A stretch of 64,000 nucleotides of DNA from Myxococcus stipitatus (GTDB lineage: Bacteria; Myxococcota; Myxococcia; Myxococcales; Myxococcaceae). The notes below the pieces were generated by a model. That model saw only the letters and a list, made by a program, of their open reading frames with translations. It was not told the DNA's origin and ran no database searches. This document shows, piece by piece, positions 14,900-23,479 of this stretch (positions are counted from its first letter, which is position 1; the number at the start of each line of letters is the position of its first letter). The DNA is taken from positions 372,001 through 436,000 of the forward strand of contig NZ_CP147913.1 of assembly GCF_037414475.1 (NCBI RefSeq). The letters run 5' to 3'. Made by a program: the position numbers and the translations under genes.

Positions 14900-17791
14900 A
14901 TGGACTGCATCGAGACGCGACAACTCTTCGCCTTCGCACAGGGTGAACTGGACGCCGAAGCGACGCACCAGATGGAGAAGCATCTTGATTCCTGCGCGTC
15001 CTGTCGAGCACTCGTGGCGGAAGCAGCTCGGGACGAGAATCCGGCCTCGAATCCATCCCTGTCCCCTCCTAACACTCCCCTCCCACAGCCGCCCTGGATT
15101 GAGCGAGGCGCCCTGCTGGGCCGCTACGTGGTCCTCGAGCGCATCGGCTCTGGAGGCATGGGTGTGGTCCATGCGGCGTATGACCCGGAGCTGGACCGCC
15201 GCGTCGCCCTCAAGCTGATTCGCATCGACTCGACGAACCCCGTCCACCTCGAGCGGGCCCAGGCCCGGCTGCTGCGCGAAGCCCAGGCCACCGCCCGCGT
15301 CATCCACCCCAACGTCATCACCATCCACGACGTGGGGCACTTCGGGGAGAACGTCTTCCTGGCCATGGAGCTGGTGGACGGGGCCACGCTGCGCGCCCAC
15401 ATCCGGCGCAACAAGGCACGCGCGCCCTGGAGGGAGACGCTGGCGCTGTTCGTCCAGGCGGGCCGGGGGCTCGCCGCCGCGCATGCGCAGGGACTGGTCC
15501 ACCGGGACTTCAAGCCGGACAACGTGCTCGTCGGAAAGGACGGGCGCGCGCGCATCACCGACTTCGGCCTGGCGCGCATCGTCGAGGGGCTCGACGACAC
15601 GCCCACGCCTCCCGGCACCAAGTCCACCTCCCGCCGCTCCGAGTGGCTCACGCGCTCAGACATCGTGCTCGGGACTCCGGCGTACATGTCCCCGGAGCAG
15701 AAGCGGGGCGAGCCCTCCGACGCCCGCAGCGACCAGTACAGCTTCTGCGTCGCGCTCTACGAGGCGCTCTACGGCAAGCGGCCCGTCATCGACAGCCCGA
15801 CGGCGCGGGACACCTCGGGCACGGCGTCTCCCGTCGTGGGCGTCAAACCGCCCCCCGGCACGGACGTCCCGGCGTGGATTCATCAGGTATTGCTTCAAGG
15901 GCTCGCCGCGTCGCCCGACGCGCGGCACGAGTCCATGGAGGCCCTGCTGCGCCGGCTCAGCCACGCGCCGGGAGAGAAGTGGCGCCGCGGAGCACTCGCG
16001 GCCGGAGCGGGACTGCTCTTCCTCGCCGGCGGCGCGGCGCTGCATCGCTCCACGTCCGGGGACCCGTGCGCGGGCAGCGAACAGGCGCTCTCCGGCGTCT
16101 GGGACGACACGCGCAAGAGCGCGGCCAAGGCCAGCTTCACGCGCAGCGCCCTGCCCTACGCGCCCGGGGTCTGGACCGAGGTGGAGCGAACCCTGGATGG
16201 GTACTCGCGGGCCTGGGTCTCCGCCAGCCATGAGGCGTGTGTCGCCACCCGCGTGAAAGGCCAGCAGACCGAGCGGCTCCTCGAGCGCCGGGTCATCTGC
16301 CTGGACCAGCGGCTCAAGGACCTGGGCGCCGTGGCGGACATGCTGACGGGCGCGGACACGCAGGTCATCCAGAACGCGCCACGGCTGGTGCACTCACTGG
16401 AGAACCTGTCCGTCTGCGAGAACCTGACCGCGCTGGCCGCTCCGGAGCCGCCCCCCTCCGACGACGTGAGCCAGAAGCGCATGGAGGCCGTGCGCGCGCA
16501 GCGGGCCCAGGTCCGCGCCAGGCTCAACGCGGGACAGGTCGCCCCCGCGCTCGAGCTCGCGAACGTGGCCGCCCGCGAAGCCCACGCTATCGGCTACGGC
16601 CCGCTGGAGGCGGAGGTGTTGGACCTGGTCGCGGAGTCACAGGGAAACAACCTGGCCTACCGCGACGCCATCAAGACGCTGCACCAGGCCATCCAGGTGG
16701 CCACCGCCAGCCGACATGATCGCCAGGTCGCCAAGTGCTGGGCGGACATGATCCGGCTGGTGAGCCACACGGGGCCGGAGGTGGACCCGGACGGCGCGGT
16801 GCCCGGCCACGCCGAAGCGGCCTTGAAGCGCCTGGGCGGTGATGCCCACATCGAGGCCCGCTACTTCCGCAACCTCGCCAGCCTGTACCGCAAGCGCGGG
16901 CGGAAGGAAGAAGCGCTGGCCGCGAGCCAACGCGCGGTGGAGCTGGCCCGGAGCATCTACACCAACAACGAGCCGGAGCTCGGCACCGCGCTGCTCACCA
17001 TGGGCCACGTGCTCTACGAGTTCTCCCGCTTCGAGGAGGCGCTGCGCTACCTGCACGAAGCGGAGACCATCTACCGCAAGACCTACGGCCCCGCGCATCC
17101 CTACCTGGCGACGGTGCTGTCGAACATCGCCGTCTTCAGCGTCCAGTTGGGCGACTTCTCCGCGGCGATGAAGCATGGGCGCGAGGCGCTCGCCATCAAC
17201 CTGCGCGTCTACGGAGAGGACAGCGAGCCGGTGGCCAGCGGCCACTTCAACCTGGGCGGCTTCCAGCGCGAGCAGGCGCATCACGAGGACGCCCTCCTCC
17301 ACTACACGCAATCGGTCCGCATCCGGGAGAAGGTGCAGCCCGGCTCGCTCGACCTGGCCCAATCGCACTCCCGCCTGGGCCTGACGCTGGTGTCCCTGGG
17401 ACGCATCCAGGAGGCCCTGCCCCATCACGAGCGAGCCCTCGCCATCCTGGTGGCGAAGCTGGGCCCGCAGCACCCCAAGGTGGGAATCGAGCTGGCGAGG
17501 ATGGGCCATCACCACCTGGGCCTCGCTCAGCCCCGCAAGGCCGTCCCACTGCTGGAGCGCGCCATCACCCTCCTGGAGCGGCCCCATCCAGACGCCAACC
17601 CCGGGGAGTTGGCCGATGCCCGCTTCACATTGGCGCGTGCGCTCGAGAAGGAACCGGGCGACCTTCCTCGAGCCATCGCGCTGGCCAAGGCCGCGAGGAG
17701 CCACCTTCAAGACGCGGGCAAGTCCCAGCTCGAGGCGCTCCAGGAAGTGGAGCGGTGGCTGGCCGCGCATCACGCCTCGGGGGCTCGATAG
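14900..17791 (+). CDS. Ser/Thr protein kinase with N-terminal zinc finger and C-terminal TPR repeats
   Basis: 963 residues from MDCIETRQLFAFAQGELDAE. Residues 1-40 form an anti-sigma-type zinc finger (H28-x3-C32-x2-C35). The kinase domain runs about 70-350: glycine loop GSGGMG, VALKLI lysine, HRDFKPDN catalytic loop near 200, DFG, and the activation-loop end GTPAYMSPE. A single membrane segment lies near 365-382 (ALAAGAGLLFLAGGAAL). About 500-960 is a series of tetratricopeptide repeats. All key kinase residues are present. The zinc finger and the divergent sigma factor suggest that the kinase binds and controls that sigma factor. Confidence 0.87.
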   Translation: MDCIETRQLFAFAQGELDAEATHQMEKHLDSCASCRALVAEAARDENPASNPSLSPPNTPLPQPPWIERGALLGRYVVLERIGSGGMGVVHAAYDPELDRRVALKLIRIDSTNPVHLERAQARLLREAQATARVIHPNVITIHDVGHFGENVFLAMELVDGATLRAHIRRNKARAPWRETLALFVQAGRGLAAAHAQGLVHRDFKPDNVLVGKDGRARITDFGLARIVEGLDDTPTPPGTKSTSRRSEWLTRSDIVLGTPAYMSPEQKRGEPSDARSDQYSFCVALYEALYGKRPVIDSPTARDTSGTASPVVGVKPPPGTDVPAWIHQVLLQGLAASPDARHESMEALLRRLSHAPGEKWRRGALAAGAGLLFLAGGAALHRSTSGDPCAGSEQALSGVWDDTRKSAAKASFTRSALPYAPGVWTEVERTLDGYSRAWVSASHEACVATRVKGQQTERLLERRVICLDQRLKDLGAVADMLTGADTQVIQNAPRLVHSLENLSVCENLTALAAPEPPPSDDVSQKRMEAVRAQRAQVRARLNAGQVAPALELANVAAREAHAIGYGPLEAEVLDLVAESQGNNLAYRDAIKTLHQAIQVATASRHDRQVAKCWADMIRLVSHTGPEVDPDGAVPGHAEAALKRLGGDAHIEARYFRNLASLYRKRGRKEEALAASQRAVELARSIYTNNEPELGTALLTMGHVLYEFSRFEEALRYLHEAETIYRKTYGPAHPYLATVLSNIAVFSVQLGDFSAAMKHGREALAINLRVYGEDSEPVASGHFNLGGFQREQAHHEDALLHYTQSVRIREKVQPGSLDLAQSHSRLGLTLVSLGRIQEALPHHERALAILVAKLGPQHPKVGIELARMGHHHLGLAQPRKAVPLLERAITLLERPHPDANPGELADARFTLARALEKEPGDLPRAIALAKAARSHLQDAGKSQLEALQEVERWLAAHHASGAR

Positions 17792-17824
17792 TCGGCCCGG
17801 CCTCGCTGCTCTATCCTCCCGGCC

Positions 17825-18394
17825 ATGAGCCCGTACGACGTGAACCCGGTGAGCAGCACCGCGCAGCTCGCGAGCATCATCGACCTGCAACGCAAGAACC
17901 TGAAGCAGACGCTCGGCGCTGAGGAGATGCGCGACCAGGGCTTCGTCACGGTGGAGCACGAATTGCCGGTGCTGGAGCGGATGCACGCCCTGGCCCCCAG
18001 CATCGTGGCCCGGCACGGCGAGGACGTGGTGGCCTACGCCTTGTCGATGCCGCGCGAGTGCCGCGCGATGCTGCCCGTGCTCGTCCCCATGTTCGACCTG
18101 CTGGACCGGCTGGAGTACCAGGGGCGCGCGATGAAGGACCTGCGCTTCTACGTCATGGGGCAGATCTGCGTCGACAAGGCCCACCGCGGCAAGGGCCTCG
18201 TCGAGCAGCTCTATGACAAGCACCGCGAGGTGTTCCGGGAGCGCTTCGACCTGCTCGTCACCGAGGTCTCCCTGCGCAACACCCGCTCCCTGCGTGTCCA
18301 CGAGCGCGTGGGCTTCAAGACGGTGCACACCTACCGCGACGCGACGGACGACTGGGCCGTCATCGCCTGGGATTGGAGCCCTCCGGCCCGCTAG
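17825..18394 (+). CDS. GNAT-family N-acetyltransferase
   Basis: 189 residues. The acetyl-CoA loop is visible as GQICVDKAHRGKGLVEQLY (the Q/R-x-x-G-x-G/A motif), followed by the C-terminal beta strand and RNTRSLRVHERVGFKTVHTY, the usual GNAT motif B. The protein is cytoplasmic. It begins 33 bp after the kinase stop and might be co-transcribed, although no functional link is evident. The acceptor (amino acid, antibiotic, protein or small amine) cannot be predicted. Confidence 0.85.
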   Translation: MSPYDVNPVSSTAQLASIIDLQRKNLKQTLGAEEMRDQGFVTVEHELPVLERMHALAPSIVARHGEDVVAYALSMPRECRAMLPVLVPMFDLLDRLEYQGRAMKDLRFYVMGQICVDKAHRGKGLVEQLYDKHREVFRERFDLLVTEVSLRNTRSLRVHERVGFKTVHTYRDATDDWAVIAWDWSPPAR

Positions 18395-18397
18395 CGG

Positions 18398-18748
18398 CTA
18401 CCACCAGCCCGAGCACGTCCGCGTGCTCGAGTTGCACAGCCGGATGAGGAAGCGCTTGACGTCGCGATAGCTGCCATTCCAGGCCAGGTTGTAGACGCGC
18501 CCATCCGCGTTGCCCTGGAGATAGGAGCCCGCGGAGTACCTGCCGGTGTCCCAGGTGCCTCGGTAGTAACCGCCCCCCGTGGCGTACCAGGTCTTGCACA
18601 CCTCGGCCGTCTTGCCTCCCGGGGCCCGCAAGGTCGTGCATGCGCGAGCCAGCTCCGGGTCCACGGCCTCTTGTTGGAAATCTTCTGTAACGGATTGGGA
18701 CCCGGCGACACTCGCCGCGGCCAGAATGCCTGCGAGGACTTGAAACAT
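18398..18748 (-). CDS. Small secreted protein of unknown function
   Basis: 116 residues. The start MFQVLAGILAAASVAGSQ has an AGGAG site and gives a signal peptide; the open frame further upstream is Arg/Pro-rich and is not supported. The mature part carries an aromatic and Gly-rich stretch (WYATGGGYYRGTWDTGRY) and four Cys residues, two near the C-terminus, so it is probably a disulfide-bonded exoprotein. Family not recognised. It is convergent with the acetyltransferase gene, whose stop lies 3 bp away. Confidence 0.6.
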   Translation of the reverse strand: MFQVLAGILAAASVAGSQSVTEDFQQEAVDPELARACTTLRAPGGKTAEVCKTWYATGGGYYRGTWDTGRYSAGSYLQGNADGRVYNLAWNGSYRDVKRFLIRLCNSSTRTCSGWW

Positions 18749-19201
18749 GGCTTGCGCTCCTGCCCGCGAAGGGCCGTTCAGCCGGACCGGCTGTGGGGAG
18801 CAGCCAAGCTGGCCGTGGGGGCGCAGGCCGGCAACGCGCACGGGAGGCTCAAGGGGGTTACGCCACGGGGCGGGGGCCCCGCCCCGTCGTCGGAGCAATC
18901 CCGGCCGTCTGTCATTGGCCCGCCCTCTCGGGCCGGGGCTTCCAGGCGATATCCCGGTTCTCCCTCCCACCCACTACCACCCAGCGTTCCAGTGCGCGGG
19001 GACCTCCGGGACTCCACGTATGGACCCGCACCGCGCCTGTCTGAAGAGCCGCGTGCGCCGACCGCGGAGCTCGAGGGTTTTCTTGAATGCAAGGGGGGGA
19101 GCATCCGTCCACCGTGGCAATGCCCCCATTGAGGCAATTGTCGCGTATAAGATGCTTTGGTAGAGGACCGTCGTACGAAGCACCTCCATTTCCCCACCAA
19201 C
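18749..19201. other. 453-bp intergenic region before the aryl polyene operon
   Basis: No gene is supported here. It must hold the promoters of the minus-strand secreted protein and of the plus-strand polyene operon. A TATAAG hexamer at 19146-19151 is the best -10-like match before the operon, without a convincing -35. CAGCCGGACCGGCTG at 18779-18793 is a 7-1-7 palindrome just upstream of the secreted-protein start and could be an operator. A longer palindrome is listed separately. Confidence 0.5.
18865..18887. repeat. 23-bp perfect GC palindrome
   Basis: ACGGGGCGGGG and CCCCGCCCCGT are perfect 11-bp arms around a single G. In this all-GC context it would form a very stable hairpin or cruciform. 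It sits in the divergent gap between the secreted-protein gene and the polyene operon, where it could insulate transcription or be a factor site. No U-run follows on either strand. Confidence 0.5.
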
Positions 19202-19930
19202 ATGGTTTTTTCCGTCCACCACTGGGCCGCGTGGGCTCCTGGGCTCGTCGGGCAGGAGGCCTGGAGGGCCTGGCTCTCCGAGCCATTTCCTCTCCCGGCC
19301 GAGGGCACCCCGCCCTTGACCGAGATGCCGGCGATGATGCGCCGCCGAGTGGACCGGTTGGGACGAATCGCGCTGCAGGCCACGTATACGTGTCACGGCG
19401 ACGCGCCCGCGTGTCCCCTGGTGTTCGCGTCGCGGTACGGTGACATGCGCCGCTCGGTGGAGCTGCTGGAGCAACTGGCCCAGGGCGACGCGCTGTCCCC
19501 CACGTCCTTCAGCCTGTCGGTGCACAACGCCATTGGCGCGCTGTATTCCATTGCCCGGGGCGACTTGACGGCGCAGAGCGCGGTGGCGGCCGGAGCGGAG
19601 ACGGTGGAGGCCGCCTTCGTCGAGGCCTGCGGCCTGTTGGGCGAAGGCGCGCCCGAGGTCCTGGTCGTCGTCTACGACGAGCCACGCCCGGTGCCCTTCG
19701 AGCACTTCCCCGAGCAGGTGGCGCTTCCCCACGCCTGGGCTTGCAGCGTGAGGCCCGCGGGGCAAGGCCCCACGTATCGGCTCTCGTGTGGCGCGGCCTC
19801 GGGTGAATCGCGGTCCGCGGCGGCCCCGCTGCCGGAGGAGCTCGCCGTGCTGCGCTTCCTCGCCACCGACGCGGCGAGCTTCGAGCACCCGGTCGGCTCC
19901 CGGGTCTGGCGGTGGCGGCGCGATGCTTGA
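19202..19930 (+). CDS. Aryl polyene ketosynthase chain-length factor (ApeC-like)
   Basis: 242 residues, starting MVFSVHHWAAWAPG; the ribosome site is weak, and a TTG at 19157 is an alternative. This is a half-length beta-ketoacyl-synthase-like protein (PF13723 type): SPTSFSLSVHNAIGALYSIA is the family signature, and the normal catalytic Cys/His/His set is absent. In aryl polyene systems such a protein pairs with a full ketosynthase to set chain length. It is the first gene of a long operon; the acyltransferase gene starts inside its last codons. Assignment rests on signature and neighbours. Confidence 0.82.
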   Translation: MVFSVHHWAAWAPGLVGQEAWRAWLSEPFPLPAEGTPPLTEMPAMMRRRVDRLGRIALQATYTCHGDAPACPLVFASRYGDMRRSVELLEQLAQGDALSPTSFSLSVHNAIGALYSIARGDLTAQSAVAAGAETVEAAFVEACGLLGEGAPEVLVVVYDEPRPVPFEHFPEQVALPHAWACSVRPAGQGPTYRLSCGAASGESRSAAAPLPEELAVLRFLATDAASFEHPVGSRVWRWRRDA

Positions 19931-20702
19931 GCGGCTCGACTACGCCTGGCGCGTGCTGGCGACGGGCTTCTGCTTCGCCACCTTCGGGCTGGGGGGGCTG
20001 GCGCTGCGCATCTTCTACTTCCCGCTGCTGTCGCTGCTCGTGCGCCACAAGCCGCGCCGCACGCGGCTGGCGCGCCTGGCCGTCCACCACTCGTTCCGCT
20101 TCTTCATCGAGCTGATGCGCGTGTGCGGGGTGCTGAGCTACCGGGTGGAGGGCGTGGAGAAGCTGTCGCGCGCGGGGCTGCTCATCCTGGCCAACCACCC
20201 GACGCTCATCGACGTGGTGTTCCTCATCTCGCTGGTGCCCAACGCGGACTGCGTCGTCAAGGCGAGCCTGGCCAACAACCCCTTCACCCGCGGCCCCATC
20301 GAGGCCACCGGCTACCTGTGCAACGACTCGGGGCCGGAGCTGGTCAAGGCCTGCATCGCGTCCGTGAAGGCGGGCAACAACCTCATCATCTTCCCGGAGG
20401 GCACGCGCACGCCCGTCTCGGGCCCCATGAAGCTGCAGCGAGGCGCGGCCAACATCGCGGTGCGCGGCCCGTGCGACATCACCCCCGTCACCATCGAGTG
20501 CAAGCCCCTGAGCCTCACCAAGGGGCTGCCCTGGTGGCGGGTCCCCCCCTCGAAGATGAACTTCACCATCGTGGTTCGCGACGACATCCCCGTCTCGTCG
20601 TTGGTCGAAGAGGCGCAGGGAGAAGCCCTCGCGGCCCGTCACCTCACCGAACGATTGCACACCTACTTCTCCACGGAGACACAACGCCATGCAGGCGCTT
20701 GA
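19923..20702 (+). CDS. 1-acylglycerol-3-phosphate-type acyltransferase (LPLAT) of the polyene operon
   Basis: 259 residues, overlapping the previous stop by 8 bases. It has an N-terminal membrane segment (about 12-35) and the LPLAT signatures NHPTLID (H-x4-D, catalytic) and FPEGTRTP (phosphate binding). The family transfers acyl groups to glycerol- or sugar-like acceptors at the inner membrane. In aryl polyene clusters an acyltransferase of this kind is thought to attach the polyene carboxylate to a lipid or sugar anchor (ApeD-like by position). The next gene, an ACP, starts 14 bases before its stop. Confidence 0.83.
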   Translation: MLERLDYAWRVLATGFCFATFGLGGLALRIFYFPLLSLLVRHKPRRTRLARLAVHHSFRFFIELMRVCGVLSYRVEGVEKLSRAGLLILANHPTLIDVVFLISLVPNADCVVKASLANNPFTRGPIEATGYLCNDSGPELVKACIASVKAGNNLIIFPEGTRTPVSGPMKLQRGAANIAVRGPCDITPVTIECKPLSLTKGLPWWRVPPSKMNFTIVVRDDIPVSSLVEEAQGEALAARHLTERLHTYFSTETQRHAGA

Positions 20703-20949
20703 GCAGGAAATCACGAAGCTGGTCATCGAGACGCTGAATCTCGAGGACCTCACGCCGTCGGACATCGACCCGATAGCCCCGCTGTTCGTCGAGGGGCTGG
20801 GGCTCGACTCCATTGATGCCTTGGAGCTTGGCCTCGCGCTCCAGAAGACCTATGGGGTTGCCCTGGCGAGCGATTCCACGGAGAACCGCCGTCACTTCGC
20901 CAGCGTGCGTGCCCTCGCGACCTTCGTGAGCACCCACCGCAAGGCCTGA
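20689..20949 (+). CDS. Acyl carrier protein 1 of the polyene operon
   Basis: 86 residues. The phosphopantetheine attachment serine lies in GLGLDSIDALEL near residue 38-45. Acidic helix II is typical of ACPs. The sequence differs clearly from the second ACP downstream; aryl polyene systems use two non-equivalent ACPs (ApeE/ApeF), one for the aryl starter and one for chain extension, though which is which cannot be told here. The ATG overlaps the acyltransferase gene. Confidence 0.88.
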   Translation: MQALEQEITKLVIETLNLEDLTPSDIDPIAPLFVEGLGLDSIDALELGLALQKTYGVALASDSTENRRHFASVRALATFVSTHRKA

Positions 20950-20983
20950 GCACCCGCACCACCCATTCGAGGGGGAGATTCAC

Positions 20984-21241
20984 ATGACCAAGACCGAGCT
21001 CTACGAAAACCTGCGCACGCTCCTGCAGGACACGTTCGACATCGACCCGGCCCGCATCACCCCCGAGGCGCGGCTTCGGGATGACCTGGACATCGACAGC
21101 ATCGACGCGGTGGACCTGCTCGTGAAGCTCAAGCCCGTCACGGGCAAGCGCGTCCCGCCGGAGGTCTTCAAGTCCGTGCGCACCATCCAGGACGTCGTCG
21201 ACGCCCTGCACGGCCTGCTCGACGAATCCGTGGCGGCGTGA
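20984..21241 (+). CDS. Acyl carrier protein 2 of the polyene operon
   Basis: 85 residues with the carrier motif DDLDIDSIDAVDLL (the serine in DSID near residue 36-40) and conserved hydrophobic helix positions. A good GAGGGGGAG ribosome site lies before the ATG. It is separated from the first ACP gene by 34 bp, the largest gap in the first half of the operon, and its stop overlaps the GTG start of the next gene. It should be modified by a phosphopantetheinyl transferase encoded elsewhere. Confidence 0.88.
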   Translation: MTKTELYENLRTLLQDTFDIDPARITPEARLRDDLDIDSIDAVDLLVKLKPVTGKRVPPEVFKSVRTIQDVVDALHGLLDESVAA

Positions 21242-21789
21242 AGCACCTGCGTCCAGCGCTGCTCGCCGTGCTGAGCCTGGCGTACCCGCTGCTCGTGTAC
21301 AGCGGGCTGGGCCGGTTCGAGCCTCGCTGGATGGCGCTCCCCCTGGTGGGCATGGCCGTCATCCGCGCCGTGGCCACCCGCGAGCGCGTCTGGCTGGTCA
21401 CCGCCGCGGGCGCGCTGGTGCTCGCGGGCGCCAGCATGCTCGGCAACCACGCCCTTCCGCTGAAGCTCTATCCGGTCCTCGTGAACGCGATGCTGCTCTC
21501 CGTCTTCGCCACCAGCCTCGTGTACCCGCCCAGCGTCATCGAGCGCCTGGCCCGGCTGCGCGAGCCGGAGCTCCCACCGTCCGGCGTGGCCTACACGCGC
21601 AAGGTGACGCAGGTGTGGTGTGGCTTCTTCGTGCTCAACGGCGGCATCGCGCTGGCCACGGCGGTGTGGGGCAGCGACGCGGCGTGGGCGCTGTACAATG
21701 GGCTCATCTCCTACGGGCTGATGGGCCTGCTCTTCGCCGGAGAGTGGCTGGTGCGCCGGCGCGTGAGGGCAGGCCACGCCCATGGTTGA
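21238..21789 (+). CDS. Polyene-operon membrane protein (COG4648-like)
   Basis: 183 residues from a GTG that overlaps the ACP stop (GTGA). Five hydrophobic stretches are visible, at about 5-22, 28-45, 52-72, 76-100 and 120-160, and the C-terminus is basic (RRRVRAGHAHG). Proteins of this size and topology occupy the place between ACP and ligase genes in aryl polyene clusters (ApeG-like). The biochemical role is unknown; a scaffold for the membrane-associated synthesis complex is one idea. Confidence 0.72.
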   Translation: MKHLRPALLAVLSLAYPLLVYSGLGRFEPRWMALPLVGMAVIRAVATRERVWLVTAAGALVLAGASMLGNHALPLKLYPVLVNAMLLSVFATSLVYPPSVIERLARLREPELPPSGVAYTRKVTQVWCGFFVLNGGIALATAVWGSDAAWALYNGLISYGLMGLLFAGEWLVRRRVRAGHAHG

Positions 21790-23479
21790 GCGCATCGCCA
21801 TCGAACACCTCCTGGCGCGAGCACGGCCCCCCCGCTTCCCGGTGGCGCTGCGCGACGGCGTCACGCTGGGCTTCGAGGACCTCGAGGCGCGGGCCGCGGG
21901 TTGGCGAGCGGCCTTCTCCGCACACGCGGGCCGCAGGTGGGCGCTCTACTTCGAGGACACCTTCGAGTTCGCCGCCGCGCTGCTGGGGGCCTGGCACGCC
22001 TGCAAGTGTGTCTATCTGCCGTCGGACGCCCAGCCCGCGACGCTGGAGCGGCTTCGGCTCGAGGTGGACGGCTTCGCGGGGGATGTGCCCGCCGCGTATG
22101 CGCCCCTCGCGTTTCAAGCAGGCCCCCAGGGCGCATGGAGTCCGCTGGTCTCACAGGTGAAGAGCCTGGTGGTCTACACCTCGGGCTCGAGCGGAGAGCC
22201 CGCCGCCATCGTCAAGCACCTGGGCCAGCTCACCCGCGAGGTCGACACGCTCGCGGACCTGTTCGACGCGCGGCTCGGTGACGGGGCCCGTGTCCTGGCC
22301 ACCGTCTCGCACCAGCACATCTACGGCCTCCTGTTCCGGGTGCTCTGGCCGCTGACGTCGGGCCGCCCCTTCCTCGCGCGGAGCCTGCCATACCCCGAGG
22401 AGTTCCTGGCCTCGCTGGAGGAAGGTCCGGCCGCGCTCGTCGCGAGCCCCGCGCACCTCAAGCGGCTGCCAGAGCCCCTCGACTGGGCACGGGGGCGTCC
22501 TCATCTTCGCGCCGTGTTCTCCTCGGGCGGGCCCTTGCCCACGGAGGCCCTGCACGCCTGCCGCGCCCTCTTGGGACAGGCCCCGGTCGAGGTCTACGGA
22601 AGCTCCGAGACGGGCGGCATCGCCTGGCGCCAGCGCGCGCACGACGACATGCAAGGCTGGACCGTGATGCCCGGCATCCAGGTCCAACTGATGGATGAAG
22701 CGCTGGCCGTCCGCTCCCCGCACCTTCCCGATGACGGGTGGTTCCAGACCGCGGACCGGGCCCGGCTCCAGCCCCAGGGGTTCGAGCTGCTGGGACGCAA
22801 GGACCGGCTCCTGAAGCTGGAGGAGAAGCGAGTCTCGCTGAGCGCCATGGAGCGGGCCCTGGTGGAGTGCGGGCTTCTGCGTGAGGCGCGCGTGGTGCCG
22901 CTGCCCGAGGGCCTGCGGCTGACGCTGGCGGTGGTCGGCGTTCCCACCGAGGCCGGGGCGAAGCTCCTCGCCGAGGGGGGGAAGCGGGCGGTGAACCAGG
23001 CCTTGCGGGAACAGCTCGCGCGGGAGTTCGAGCCCAGTGTCCTTCCCCGCCGATTCCGGTATCTGGAGGCGATGCCAGTCAACAGCCAGGGCAAATCCAC
23101 CGAGGCGGCCCTCACCGCGCTCTTCGACTCCCGCCGGCCACCCTCGCGGGTGCTGGAGCACACCGCGGAGCGGGCGGTGTTGAGCGTGGAGACGCCCGCG
23201 AGCCTGCCGCAGTTCAAGGGCCACTTCCCCGAGAAGCCCATCCTGCCCGGCGTGGCGCAAATCGAGTGGGCCATCCAATGGGGACGAGAGCTCTTCGCGC
23301 CGCCGCCCCAGTTCCTGCGGATGGAGGTGGTGAAGTTCCAGCAGCTCATCGTCCCCGGGACGCTCCTCACCGTGGAGCTCACCTGGACGCAGGCCAAGGG
23401 CAGCCTCCACTTCAAGTACACCTCCGCGACCGGCACCCACGGCAGCGGCCGTATTCTGTTCGGCGAGGTCCAGGGATGA
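21782..23479 (+). CDS. Fused acyl/aryl-AMP ligase and hot-dog dehydratase (ApeH-ApeI type)
   Basis: 565 residues. Residues 1-450 are an adenylate-forming ligase: the P-loop YTSGSSGEPAAIVK near 140, YGSSETGGIAW near 275 and the hinge/catalytic Lys region near 435 (NSQGK). From about 460 a hot-dog dehydratase-like domain follows, with FKGHFPEKPILPGVAQIEW near 478-496, where His481 matches the FabA/FabZ catalytic His. In other clusters these are two proteins; here they are one. The ligase should load an aryl starter onto ACP as a thioester and the second domain dehydrate 3-hydroxyacyl-ACP. Start and stop overlap both neighbours. Confidence 0.83.
   Translation: MVERIAIEHLLARARPPRFPVALRDGVTLGFEDLEARAAGWRAAFSAHAGRRWALYFEDTFEFAAALLGAWHACKCVYLPSDAQPATLERLRLEVDGFAGDVPAAYAPLAFQAGPQGAWSPLVSQVKSLVVYTSGSSGEPAAIVKHLGQLTREVDTLADLFDARLGDGARVLATVSHQHIYGLLFRVLWPLTSGRPFLARSLPYPEEFLASLEEGPAALVASPAHLKRLPEPLDWARGRPHLRAVFSSGGPLPTEALHACRALLGQAPVEVYGSSETGGIAWRQRAHDDMQGWTVMPGIQVQLMDEALAVRSPHLPDDGWFQTADRARLQPQGFELLGRKDRLLKLEEKRVSLSAMERALVECGLLREARVVPLPEGLRLTLAVVGVPTEAGAKLLAEGGKRAVNQALREQLAREFEPSVLPRRFRYLEAMPVNSQGKSTEAALTALFDSRRPPSRVLEHTAERAVLSVETPASLPQFKGHFPEKPILPGVAQIEWAIQWGRELFAPPPQFLRMEVVKFQQLIVPGTLLTVELTWTQAKGSLHFKYTSATGTHGSGRILFGEVQG

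Noticed and set aside
16637..18328. Minus-strand open frame of about 560 codons opposite the TPR part of the kinase
   Set aside because: Mirror frame of the TPR coding sequence; no recognisable domain and it spans the end of one gene and most of the next.
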